64,000 nt of DNA, taken from Ectorhizobium quercum (GTDB lineage: Bacteria; Pseudomonadota; Alphaproteobacteria; Rhizobiales; Rhizobiaceae). Position numbers and translations under genes: made by a program. Positions 9,205-17,849 of this stretch are shown here, one piece after another (the first letter of the stretch is position 1; each line of letters opens with the position of its first letter). The DNA lies in the NCBI RefSeq assembly GCF_026552795.1, contig NZ_JANFPI010000003.1, forward strand, positions 248,001 through 312,000. Direction: 5' to 3'. The notes beneath the pieces were generated by a model. The model worked only from the letters and a program-made list of their open reading frames with translations. It did not search any database and was not told where the DNA came from.

Positions 9205-11781
9205 ATGGATAATGCCCGGCAGCCAGCGACGATCGACAATTGCGACCGTGAACCCATCCACATTCCCGGAAGTATCCAGCCGCACGGCGTCATGCTGGTT
9301 TGCGATCCCGTCACCTTCGAACTCCGCTATGCCTCGCGCAATCTTGCGGGGTTAACGAATATTGAAAGCGACTCGTTCCCTGGCATGCCGCTGAGCGACA
9401 TTCTGGGCCCGGATGCGGTTCACGAGCTGTTCAATGCAGCCGCCAAGACCCATGCCACGGGAGCGCCCGGTATCGTTCTCAAGCTCAGGCTTCCCGAACG
9501 CGACGGCGTGTTCGACGCCACCATCCACACCCATGCCGAACGGTGCTTCATCGAAATCGAGCCCTGCCTCGACGACGGACACAGCGCCGAGCATGCCCTC
9601 GACCTGACCCGCCAGCTCATCGCCCGCATCGGCATGGAAAGCGATTTCGAACGTCTCGTGAAATCGGGGGCACGGCTCGTGCAGGCCATGCTCGGCTATG
9701 ACAGGGTGATGATCTACCGCTTCCTGCATAACGGCGCAGGACGTGTGATCGCCGAGGCGCGCCTGCCGCATCTCAACAGCTTCATGGGACAGCATTTCCC
9801 CGCCTCCGACATTCCGGCGCAGGCGCGCAGGCTCTACCTGGACAATCCGATCCGGATGATCTCGGACGTGGATTCCGTACCGGTTCCGCTGCTGCCGCCG
9901 CTTGCCGAAGGCGCGGCGCCGGTGGACATGTCCCACGCCCAGTTGCGCAGCGTTTCGCCGGTTCATTGCGAATATCTTCGCAACATGGGCGTTTCCGCTT
10001 CCCTGTCGATCTCGCTCATCGTCGAAGGTAGGCTCTGGGGACTGATCGCCTGTCATCACGACACGCCACGGGTGACGCCGCTGGCATTGAGGATCACCGC
10101 CGAACTCTTCGGCCATTTCTTCGCACTCCAGCTCGGGTCCATCGAGCGCCGCTCCCGGATGATCGCCTCGACCGAGGCGCGCAGCCAGCTCGACGCACTG
10201 ATCGCCGATATCGGTATCGGCGAACCGATCGTCCCGGCGCTGGCCGACCGGCTACCGATGCTGGCACGGCTTGTCGGCTGTCATGGCGCGGCGCTGTGGA
10301 TGGATGGCGTCTGGGCCGCGACCGATACGGCGCTGACGCAGGATGCGTGCCGTCAGGTTCAGGAACTGGCGAGCGATGCCGGTTCGCGCACCATCTGGCA
10401 CACGCAGGAGATCGGCGCACACATTCCGGATCCGGTCGGGACGGTGGCCGGGGTTCTGGCGATTCCGCTGTCGGAAACGTTCGACGACACGCTCTTCCTG
10501 TTCCGCAACGAAGAAGCGCACGAAATCGAATGGGCGGGCGAGCCCACGAAGACGGTCGTCGGCACCGGGCCGGAGTTCCGGCTTTCGCCGCGCGGCAGTT
10601 TCGAAACCTGGCGCCAGGACGTGCGCGGTCACTCGGTGCCCTGGCACGAAACCGACCTGGCCATCGCCGAGGCGATCCGGTCCTGGCTGCGCGACGTGAT
10701 CCTGCGGCAGACCGAGGCGGCGGCCGAGGAACGCGCCAACGCTGAGCAGCGGCGGCGCATCCTGAACGACGAGCTCAACCATCGTGTCAAGAACGTCATC
10801 GCGCTGGTCAAGTCCATTGCCCTGCAAACCGCAGCGAACGCCGAGACGGTCGCGCAATATTCCACATCGCTCGAAGGCCGGCTTCAGGCGCTGGCGACCG
10901 CGCACGACCAGTCTCTGGGTCAGGGCGACGGCGTCGGGTCTCTGGCGGATCTGATCGAGATGGAAGCCGGGCTTTACCGTTCGGACGACGACACCGACCG
11001 CATCGTCGCCGAGGGACCAGAGCTGCAACTGGACGACAAGGCCTTCAGCGTCGTGGCGATGGTTCTGCACGAGATGATGACCAACGCCGTCAAATATGGC
11101 GCCCTGTCCACGCCCGGGGGCCGGCTGGCCATCGCATGGTCGCATGCCGGGAACGACCTTGTCATCGACTGGCGCGAAAGCGGCGGTCCGGCGGTGTCGC
11201 CGCCCCAACACACGGGTTTCGGCAGCCGCCTGATCCGCAGTTCGCTCGAATACGACCTGCGCGGCAGCGCCGGGATCGATTACCAGCCCACGGGACTGGT
11301 CGCGCGGTTCGTCATCCCTGCGCGGCATGTCCTGACCGGGCCACGATCCGCGCCACAGCCCGCGCGGATACGGCGCAGCACCGGGACACTCGACGGCCTC
11401 TCGGTGCTGGTCGTCGAGGATCAGGGGCTGATCGCTATGGATGCCGAGGACACGCTGAGGCGTCTCGGCGCCTCGGACGTCCGGCTTGCCGCCGGCGTGG
11501 GGGAGGCAATGGCGCTGCTGGAGACGTTCACCCCGGACGTGGCGGTTCTGGACTTCAATCTCGGCGAGGAGACTTCCGAGCAGGTCGCGCAGGTGTTGAC
11601 GGCGCGCCGCCTGCCCTTCCTGTTCATGACCGGTTACGGCGACCGCGTGCTGCTGCCCGAAAGCATGCACCATGTGCCCATCGTCCGCAAACCGATCAGC
11701 CCGGCCACAATCGCGCTTCAGATCTCCGCCGCCCAGGCCGCAGTCGCCCGTCAGACGCCGGCTTCCGGGGAAGAAGACTGA
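9205..11781 (+). CDS. Bacteriophytochrome HWE histidine kinase with C-terminal receiver
   Basis: This 858-residue red/far-red photoreceptor kinase has the order PAS (about 10-120), GAF (about 135-310), PHY (about 320-500), HWE kinase (about 515-710), receiver (about 732-850). The bilin-attachment Cys13 lies in NCDREPIHIPGSIQPHG. Chromophore-pocket motifs PASDIPAQAR, SPVHCEYLRNMGV and CHHDTPR are present. The kinase has the HWE phosphoacceptor LNHRVKN (His526), the N-box LHEMMTNAVKYG, and the WxE-type DWRESGGP. The receiver has phosphoacceptor Asp783 in VLDFNL and the conserved Lys in VRKP. The layout matches Agrobacterium Agp2 (AtBphP2), a bathy phytochrome. No heme oxygenase gene for biliverdin is visible nearby. 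No strong ribosome site precedes the ATG. Confidence 0.95.
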   Translation: MDNARQPATIDNCDREPIHIPGSIQPHGVMLVCDPVTFELRYASRNLAGLTNIESDSFPGMPLSDILGPDAVHELFNAAAKTHATGAPGIVLKLRLPERDGVFDATIHTHAERCFIEIEPCLDDGHSAEHALDLTRQLIARIGMESDFERLVKSGARLVQAMLGYDRVMIYRFLHNGAGRVIAEARLPHLNSFMGQHFPASDIPAQARRLYLDNPIRMISDVDSVPVPLLPPLAEGAAPVDMSHAQLRSVSPVHCEYLRNMGVSASLSISLIVEGRLWGLIACHHDTPRVTPLALRITAELFGHFFALQLGSIERRSRMIASTEARSQLDALIADIGIGEPIVPALADRLPMLARLVGCHGAALWMDGVWAATDTALTQDACRQVQELASDAGSRTIWHTQEIGAHIPDPVGTVAGVLAIPLSETFDDTLFLFRNEEAHEIEWAGEPTKTVVGTGPEFRLSPRGSFETWRQDVRGHSVPWHETDLAIAEAIRSWLRDVILRQTEAAAEERANAEQRRRILNDELNHRVKNVIALVKSIALQTAANAETVAQYSTSLEGRLQALATAHDQSLGQGDGVGSLADLIEMEAGLYRSDDDTDRIVAEGPELQLDDKAFSVVAMVLHEMMTNAVKYGALSTPGGRLAIAWSHAGNDLVIDWRESGGPAVSPPQHTGFGSRLIRSSLEYDLRGSAGIDYQPTGLVARFVIPARHVLTGPRSAPQPARIRRSTGTLDGLSVLVVEDQGLIAMDAEDTLRRLGASDVRLAAGVGEAMALLETFTPDVAVLDFNLGEETSEQVAQVLTARRLPFLFMTGYGDRVLLPESMHHVPIVRKPISPATIALQISAAQAAVARQTPASGEED

Positions 11782-12079
11782 AACGAACGCGGCTGACACG
11801 GGCCTGGCGGAAAACACAAGCCGCCGGCTGTGACAAAGAGCGCCCGGACAGCCCCGTTTCGATCCGGACGTCCATCCTTTCATAGACCCGCAATCTTCAC
11901 CTGCCGCAAGAACGGCGGCGAAGCGAACAGCAAGGTTTTTCCTCTCCCGGACGGGAAAATGCGGCACCGCCTGCAACCGCAGCCGCGGACGCGCATTTCG
12001 CAATGGACGTCACCGACCGGACCGCCGTTAGAGGTGATCCTGAAATCCGCAAAGCCGATCCGATAAAGGAGAACCGATC
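11782..12079. other. Intergenic region upstream of mgtC-like gene
   Basis: About 300 bases separate the phytochrome stop from the MgtC/SapB start. No gene, hairpin or repeat was recognised. The last 20 bases contain the ribosome site AAAGGAGAA of the next gene. Confidence 0.4.
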
Positions 12080-12856
12080 TTGGAAGGCATTCTGAGAGAC
12101 TTCATCGCCGAAGGCATCGCCCTGCCGATGTTCGCCAGCCTTCTAACCGGAATTCTCATCGGCGCGGAACGCGAGTGGTACGGCAAGCCCGCCGGCCTGC
12201 GCACGCATGCGCTGGTCTGCCTGGCATCGTGCCTGTTGACGCTTGCCGCGGCGCGACAGGTGGAATGGACCATGCATCTGGTCGAGGGAACGCAGATCGT
12301 CTCGGATCCGACGCGCATGGCGCATGGCGTGCTGACGGGAATAGGCTTTCTCGGCGCCGGGGTCATCTTCCGGGAAGGCGCCACGGTCCAGGGCCTGACG
12401 ACGGCGGCCTCGCTGTGGATCACGGCCGCGCTCGGGGTCGTCTACGGTGTCGGGGCCTACTGGATCGCGCTGTCGGGAACCGTCGCGACGCTGCTGGTGC
12501 TGGTCGTCCTGCGGATACTGAACATGCTGCTGCCCGGCTCGCAGGAAGTCAGGCTGCATGTCGTGGCCGCGCCCGGCTTCGGCCCCGCGCAACTGCGCGA
12601 GATCCTGCGCGCGGAGGGAATGGAGCGGCGCCCGGTCAGCAAAAGCCGCAACGCAACCACCGGGCTGGCGGAGCTCACATCGACCACGCGAAGCCGCAGC
12701 GCCGCCCAGTTCGACGCGCTCTGCGCCGCTCTCGAACGCGCGCCCGGCGTGATCGGCTATGCCGCCCTGAGCGCCGAAGATGCCGCCGGACAGAACCCGG
12801 GATGGCATCGGATCGTCACAACGGCAACCGACAAGGGCGACCGGGCGTCCGCCTGA
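12080..12856 (+). CDS. MgtC/SapB family membrane protein
   Basis: This 258-residue inner-membrane protein has about five predicted membrane segments in residues 10-150. The conserved core of the MgtC N-terminal domain is visible: LTGILIGAEREWYGKPAGLR, then the loop up to GVLTGIGFLGAGVIFREG and TTAASLWITAALGV. Residues 160-235 form a soluble C-terminal domain, ACT-like in the family. MgtC proteins are tied to low-magnesium growth and ATP synthase or membrane-potential control in pathogens; in free-living bacteria the role is open. Translation probably starts at the TTG at 12080, which follows AAAGGAG by 9 nt, and no better ATG exists nearby. It is a single gene, convergent with the M20 peptidase operon. 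Confidence 0.88.
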   Translation: MEGILRDFIAEGIALPMFASLLTGILIGAEREWYGKPAGLRTHALVCLASCLLTLAAARQVEWTMHLVEGTQIVSDPTRMAHGVLTGIGFLGAGVIFREGATVQGLTTAASLWITAALGVVYGVGAYWIALSGTVATLLVLVVLRILNMLLPGSQEVRLHVVAAPGFGPAQLREILRAEGMERRPVSKSRNATTGLAELTSTTRSRSAAQFDALCAALERAPGVIGYAALSAEDAAGQNPGWHRIVTTATDKGDRASA

Positions 12857-12901
12857 TCTCCGGCAGCATCGGAGCGACGCCGCGGAAGCGGTCGGCCCGT
12901 G

Positions 12902-14284
12902 TCAGCCGGCCGGCTTCAGCTCCGCCGCGTGTTCGCCGATATCGAGGAACAGTGCCGTCATCACCTGCATGCCCTCTCGGCCGATGGAAAGCAGCGCATG
13001 CTCGTTCGGGCCGTGCTGGCCGCATTCGGCATAGGAATGGGGAATCCAGATCGTCGGCAGGCCGAGGATTTCGGTGAAAGCGTCGTTCGGCAGGGAGCCC
13101 GCGAGGTTCGGCAGCACATGCGGACGCTTTCCGGCGCTCGATGCCAGCGAGCGCTCGACGAAACGGACCCACGGGTGATCCGGCGAAAATCGCGTCGCCC
13201 GGAACGCCTCGCGGCGACCCGGCCGGATCTCGACCATCGGGAATCCGTGGGCGTCGAGATGGCGGCGAAGCGCCGGGAGAATATCGTCCATGTCGGTGCC
13301 GACCACGAACCGCAACTGGCAGGTGGCGCGGGCCGAACCGGATATGGCGTTCTGCGGGGCGGCGATATTGCCCGACGACATGGCGAGAACGGCAAAGGAA
13401 TTCCAGCCGAAGACACGCTCGCCGGGTGTCAGCTCGCTCTCGCCCCAGTCCGCATCATGCTGTCTCGGCGGCAGGTCGCGAAGCGCTGCGCGAATGTCCG
13501 GCGTCAGGCTGTCCGGGCGCCATTCGGGAATCCGGATCTGGCCGCGGGCATCGGTGATCGTAGCGATCGCCTGTGCAAGCAGAATGGCCGGATCGGCAAG
13601 CAGCCCGCCGAAATTGCCGGAATGGAAATCGCCTTCGCGCAGGTCCACGACGAGATCGAATGTGATGCCGCCGCGCGAGCCCATGAACATGGTCGGCGTG
13701 TCGGCGGCAAGCCTCGGCCCGTCCGAGGCGATCAGCACGTCGGCCGAAAGCCGCTCGCGATGGGCGGTAAAGAACTCGCGCAACCCGAAGGAGCCGGTTT
13801 CCTCCGCCATTTCGAGGATGATCTTCGCATTGAAGCCGAGCCTGCCATTCTCACGGATCAGGAGTTCCAGCGCCTTGATGTTGACGAGGTGCTGGATCTT
13901 GTTGTCGGCGGTGCCGCGTCCGTAGAGCCTGTCGCCCTCCCGTGTCAGGGTGAACGGATCGAGCCCTTCCCGCCAACGATGCGCCTCGCCGTTGCAGACG
14001 TCGCCGTGGCCGTAGACGAGCACGGTCGGCAGGTCCTCTCCCTCGATGCGGGTGGCGATCATCAGCGGCGCGCCGCCCTCGCGGGGGTTGTCGAAGATTT
14101 CGGTGTCGAAACCCATCGAGGCGAGAAGCGGGCGCATGTCCTCCTCCAGATAGGCATGGAGGTCTTCCGGGCGCCCCTCGGACTGGCTGACCGAACGCCG
14201 CGCCACCAGCGTTGCGAGGTCGGCGATCAGGCCGCCGCCGTCGACATAGGTGCGCGCCGCTTCCATCGATTGCGTTCTGTTCAT
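12902..14284 (-). CDS. M20 family metallopeptidase
   Basis: This 460-residue cytosolic zinc peptidase or deacylase belongs to the M20 dipeptidase/carboxypeptidase group. Metal and catalytic motifs are YGHGDV (His, with the catalytic Asp two residues on), GRGTADNK (bridging Asp), MAEETGS (the EE pair) and the C-terminal PHSYAECGQHGPNEH (last metal His). The dimerisation domain lies in the middle third. The gene starts 7 bp after the stop of the fused ABC ATPase and is last in a five-gene operon for a dipeptide-type importer. I infer that it hydrolyses a peptide or N-acyl amino acid brought in by that importer. The ATG has AAGGGA 9 nt upstream. Confidence 0.92.
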   Translation of the reverse strand: MNRTQSMEAARTYVDGGGLIADLATLVARRSVSQSEGRPEDLHAYLEEDMRPLLASMGFDTEIFDNPREGGAPLMIATRIEGEDLPTVLVYGHGDVCNGEAHRWREGLDPFTLTREGDRLYGRGTADNKIQHLVNIKALELLIRENGRLGFNAKIILEMAEETGSFGLREFFTAHRERLSADVLIASDGPRLAADTPTMFMGSRGGITFDLVVDLREGDFHSGNFGGLLADPAILLAQAIATITDARGQIRIPEWRPDSLTPDIRAALRDLPPRQHDADWGESELTPGERVFGWNSFAVLAMSSGNIAAPQNAISGSARATCQLRFVVGTDMDDILPALRRHLDAHGFPMVEIRPGRREAFRATRFSPDHPWVRFVERSLASSAGKRPHVLPNLAGSLPNDAFTEILGLPTIWIPHSYAECGQHGPNEHALLSIGREGMQVMTALFLDIGEHAAELKPAG

Positions 14285-14290
14285 GTGGAT

Positions 14291-15949
14291 CTATCCCTTT
14301 GCATCGGCAGCGGCGAGCGCCGCCATGTCCGGCGCTTCCCAGCCGCGGCCGGGCATGGCCGCGAGCAGCTGGCGCGTATAGGCGTGTTTTGGCGCGCCGA
14401 AAACATCGTCGACGGTGCCGTATTCCACCACCTCGCCCTTCGACATGACGAGGATATGATCGGAGATTTCCGCCGCCACGCGCAGGTCGTGGGTGATGAA
14501 GATCACCGTCAGGCCGACGCTCTTCCTGATGTCGTCGAGCAGTTTCAGCACGTCCTTCTGGACGGAGACGTCGAGCGCCGACACCGCCTCGTCGGCGATC
14601 AGGATTTTCGGCTCGACCATCAGGGCGCGGGCAATCGAGATGCGCTGCCGCTGGCCGCCGGAAAACTGCGCCGGATAGCGGTCGAGCGCATCTTCCTCGA
14701 GGCGGACGATCTTCATCAGCTCGCACGCCTTCTGCATGGCCTTCGCACGGGGCACGCCGAAATTGACCGGCCCCTCGACGAGAAGGTCGCCGATGGTGCG
14801 GCGCGGATTGAGCGAGCCGTAGGGGTCCTGGAAGACGATCTGGATATGCTTGCGGAAATTGCGCCGGCCGGCCGCCGTCGTGGTGTCGAGCCGCGCATTG
14901 CCGATCCAGACGGTGCCCTCGTCCGGCTCCACCAGTCCCATCAGGCAGCGCACCAGCGTCGTCTTGCCCGATCCCGATTCCCCGACGATGCCGAGCGTCT
15001 TGCCTTCGAGCACGGTGAAGTCGGTCGGCTTGACGGCCTGCACCTTGCGGGCGGGCTTGAACAGCGTCCGGGCGGTCGTGAAGGTCTTTTCGATGCCCGC
15101 GACGCGCAGCGCGACGGGCGCGGACATATCGACCGGCCCCTTGGCGCCCTGGCGCTTCGGCACGGCGTCGATCAGCATGCGGGTATAGGGATGGACGGGA
15201 TTGTTCAGCACCTGTTCGGCCGCGCCCTGTTCGACGACGATGCCTTTCTGCATGACCACCACGCGGTCGGCAAGCTCGGCCACCACGTCGAAATCGTGGG
15301 TGACGAACAGGATGCCGGCATTGCGGCTTTCCTTCAGCGCCTTGAACATGTCGAGTATCTGCGCCTGCGTCGTCACGTCGAGCGCCGTCGTCGGCTCGTC
15401 GGCGATCAGCAGGCGCGGCTCCATCGCGAGCGCGATGGCGATGACGATCCTCTGGCGCTGCCCGCCCGACAGTTGATGCGGATAGGCGTGATAGAGCCGC
15501 TCGGGATCGGGAAGCCGGACCTCCTTCAGGAGCGCCAGCGTGCGCGCGCGCCGCTCGGCCGCCGGCATCGGGGTATGGGCCTTGAAGACCTCCTCGATCT
15601 GGTCGCCGACCGTGTAGCAGGGATTGAGCGCGCTCATCGGCTCCTGGAAGATCATGCCCATCCTGTTGCCGCGCAGCTTCGCATGCTCGGCCTCGGAAAG
15701 CTTCAGCATGTCGCGCCCCTCGAACAGGATCTCGCCGCCGGAAGGCTTGAGAACCTTCGGCAGGAGACCCATCGCGGCAAAGGATGTGATCGACTTGCCG
15801 GAACCGGATTCGCCGACGATGCAGAGGATTTCCTTCGCCGCGATATCAAGCGACAGGTTGCTGACCGCATGGGGGCGGTCGCCGCCCCTGGGAAGGTCGA
15901 TGGTCAGGTTGCGGATCGACAGGACCGGTTCGGAAACGGGATCGGCCAT
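14291..15949 (-). CDS. Fused dual ABC ATPase for peptide-type import (DppD-DppF type)
   Basis: This 552-residue protein contains two complete ABC ATPase domains in one chain, energising an importer of the peptide/opine/nickel family. Walker A is GESGSGKS at about residues 45-52 and GESGSGKT in the second half. The signatures are LSGGQRQRI and FSGGQRQRI, each followed by a Walker B ending in DEP or DEA and an H-loop with THD. Each half ends with the oligopeptide-transporter C-terminal extension (NPVHPYTRMLI and APKHAYTRQLL). The start overlaps the stop of the permease before it by one base. The operon order is binding protein, permease B, permease C, this ATPase, M20 peptidase. Confidence 0.94.
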   Translation of the reverse strand: MADPVSEPVLSIRNLTIDLPRGGDRPHAVSNLSLDIAAKEILCIVGESGSGKSITSFAAMGLLPKVLKPSGGEILFEGRDMLKLSEAEHAKLRGNRMGMIFQEPMSALNPCYTVGDQIEEVFKAHTPMPAAERRARTLALLKEVRLPDPERLYHAYPHQLSGGQRQRIVIAIALAMEPRLLIADEPTTALDVTTQAQILDMFKALKESRNAGILFVTHDFDVVAELADRVVVMQKGIVVEQGAAEQVLNNPVHPYTRMLIDAVPKRQGAKGPVDMSAPVALRVAGIEKTFTTARTLFKPARKVQAVKPTDFTVLEGKTLGIVGESGSGKTTLVRCLMGLVEPDEGTVWIGNARLDTTTAAGRRNFRKHIQIVFQDPYGSLNPRRTIGDLLVEGPVNFGVPRAKAMQKACELMKIVRLEEDALDRYPAQFSGGQRQRISIARALMVEPKILIADEAVSALDVSVQKDVLKLLDDIRKSVGLTVIFITHDLRVAAEISDHILVMSKGEVVEYGTVDDVFGAPKHAYTRQLLAAMPGRGWEAPDMAALAAADAKG

Positions 15950-16851
15950 CAGTTCCTACCCTCCGGTGCGGTGATGTCGCGCAGGCCGTCGCCCAGCATG
16001 TTGATGGAAAAGACCAGGATGAAAAGGGCGATGCCGGGAATGGTGATCAGCCAGCTTTCGAACAGCAGCATCTCCCTGCCCTCGGAAATCATCAGCCCCC
16101 AGGAGGGCGTCGGCGGCTGCACGCCGAGGCCGAGGAAGGACAGCGCCGCCTCCAGAATGATGGCATGGGCCATTTCCACGGTGATGATGACGATCAGCGC
16201 GTTCATGACGTTCGGCAGCACATCCTTGAAGAGGATGCGCGGCAGGCTGGCGTTCAGCACTTCCGCCGCGGCGATGTAGTCCATCTGCCGCACCTGCATC
16301 GTGGCGCTTCTCAGCACCACCGCGAAGCGGTCCCACAGGAGCAGGCCGAGGACGGAGACGACGACGGTGAGAGAGCCGCCGAACAGCGCCACCACCGCCA
16401 GCGCCACCAGCGTCGCCGGCAGGGCGAGCCGCACCGACAGGATGAACATCACCACCGCATCGACCTTGCCGCCGAAATAGCCGCCGAGGACGCCAAGCGT
16501 CGTGCCGATGACGGCGGAGATCAACGCCGCGGTGAAGCCGATCAGCAGCGAGACGCGGGCACCGTAGATCAGCCGCGAGAGGTAGTCGCGCCCGAGGGCG
16601 TCGGTGCCGAGGATGTGGTTCCAGTCGCCGCCAAGGAAGACGGGCGGGATATGGCGCGCCAGCAGGTCCTGCCGGTAGGGGTCGTGGGGCGCGATTACCG
16701 GCGCGAGAAGTGCGATCAGGCCGATGGTCGAGAGGATGACGAACCCGGCCATGAAGCCGCGGTGTTTCCCTGCCTTGGCCAGCAGCGCCCGCATGGGCCG
16801 GGGCGCGCCCGCAGGCAGGGCCACGGCGGTGGCTTGAATCGTATCGCTCAT
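15949..16851 (-). CDS. ABC transporter permease, DppC type
   Basis: This 300-residue inner-membrane protein has a first helix at about 33-55 and five more helices in the C-terminal BPD_transp_1 domain. Family marks are the N-terminal OppC_N segment (GFMAGFVILSTIGLIALLAP, then HDPYRQDLLARHIPP), LGTDALGRDYLSRLIYGARVSL, and the EAA loop region EAALSFLGLGVQPPTPSWG. It forms the second half of the translocation channel. The start lies 1 bp after the stop of the DppB-type permease. Nothing in the sequence identifies the substrate. Confidence 0.94.
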   Translation of the reverse strand: MSDTIQATAVALPAGAPRPMRALLAKAGKHRGFMAGFVILSTIGLIALLAPVIAPHDPYRQDLLARHIPPVFLGGDWNHILGTDALGRDYLSRLIYGARVSLLIGFTAALISAVIGTTLGVLGGYFGGKVDAVVMFILSVRLALPATLVALAVVALFGGSLTVVVSVLGLLLWDRFAVVLRSATMQVRQMDYIAAAEVLNASLPRILFKDVLPNVMNALIVIITVEMAHAIILEAALSFLGLGVQPPTPSWGLMISEGREMLLFESWLITIPGIALFILVFSINMLGDGLRDITAPEGRN

Positions 16852-16852
16852 G

Positions 16853-17770
16853 TCAGGCGGTCCTCAGTCGGGGATCGAGCCATGCGTTCAGAACGTCGGC
16901 GAGAAAGGTGAAGACAATGTAGAACATCGCGAAGATCAGGATGAGCGCCTGCATGGTCGGCAGGTCGTTGCGCGAGATCGACTCCCAGGCGAGGAAGCCC
17001 GCGCCGTGAAGGGCGAAGATCGTTTCCACGACGATGGAACCGCCGAACATGAAGCCAAGCTGCACCGCCGCCAGGCTGACCACCGGAATGATGGCGTTGC
17101 GCAGCGCATGCTTGAACAGCACCTGGCGCGGTTGCAGGCCCTTGGCGCGGGCGGTGCGGATGTAATCCGCCGACAGCACCTCCAGCATGCCCGCGCGCGT
17201 CAGCCGCATGATGGCGGGCGTCGCATAATAGCCGAGCACGATCATCGGCAGGATGTAGCCGGTCCAGTGCCGGGTTCCCGAAGCGGGCACGAGGCCGAGA
17301 TTGACCGAGAAGATGACGATCAGGATGAGGGCGAACCAGAAGCTCGGGATCGCCTGCCCGACGACGGCGATGCCGAGCGCCAGCCGGTCGACGATCGTGT
17401 TCGGAAAGGCGGCGGCAAGCACGCCCATCGGAATGGCGACGAGCAGCGCGAAGCTCATGCCGAGAAAGCCGATGGTCATGGTGACGGGCAGTCGCTCGGC
17501 GATCATGCCCGACACCGGCGTCCTGAAATAGTAGCTCATGCCGAAATCGCCGGAAAGCGCCCGCATCAGCCAGTCGAAATACTGCACCAGCAGCGGACGG
17601 TCGAAACCGTATTCGGCCCGGATGGCGGCGATGACCTCGCCGGGGGCGCTGTCGCCGGCAATGGCGATCGCCGGATCGCCGGCCAGAAACAGCAGGATGA
17701 AACTGACGAAGGACACGGTCAGCGCGACCAGAGCCGCCATACATAGTCTCGTGAAGATGAATCTCAGCAT
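16853..17770 (-). CDS. ABC transporter permease, DppB type
   Basis: This 305-residue inner-membrane permease has six predicted helices. The N-terminal pattern MLRFIFTRLCMAALVALTV and the first periplasmic region with FLAGDPAIAIAGDSAPGE are typical of DppB. The EAA loop region is SADYIRTARAKGLQPRQVLF. I placed the start at the ATG at 17770 because AGGAG lies 7 nt upstream and the family starts here; a longer frame upstream is not credible. It follows the binding-protein gene after an 79-bp gap containing a strong hairpin. Confidence 0.94.
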   Translation of the reverse strand: MLRFIFTRLCMAALVALTVSFVSFILLFLAGDPAIAIAGDSAPGEVIAAIRAEYGFDRPLLVQYFDWLMRALSGDFGMSYYFRTPVSGMIAERLPVTMTIGFLGMSFALLVAIPMGVLAAAFPNTIVDRLALGIAVVGQAIPSFWFALILIVIFSVNLGLVPASGTRHWTGYILPMIVLGYYATPAIMRLTRAGMLEVLSADYIRTARAKGLQPRQVLFKHALRNAIIPVVSLAAVQLGFMFGGSIVVETIFALHGAGFLAWESISRNDLPTMQALILIFAMFYIVFTFLADVLNAWLDPRLRTA

Positions 17771-17807
17771 CGTATGCTCCTGACGCAAGGCGCCTGCGGG
17801 TCGGTAT

Positions 17808-17834
17808 CCGGGCGCCGCAGGTGCGGCGTCCCGG
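17808..17834 (-). other. Intercistronic hairpin between binding protein and permease genes
   Basis: Arms CCGGG plus CGCCGC pair with GCGGCG plus CCCGG around a 4-base loop, with one bulged base, giving 11 base pairs. There is no T-run. Such stems after the first gene of importer operons commonly protect the upstream message or partially terminate, so that the binding protein is made in excess. That role is inferred. Confidence 0.55.
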
Positions 17835-17849
17835 AAGGCGAGGCAGAGC

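Noticed and set aside
12899..16279. 1126-codon open frame antisense to the M20 peptidase and ABC genes
   Set aside because: It spans three clear genes on the opposite strand and gives low-complexity His/Asp/Arg-rich sequence typical of reverse-strand translation.
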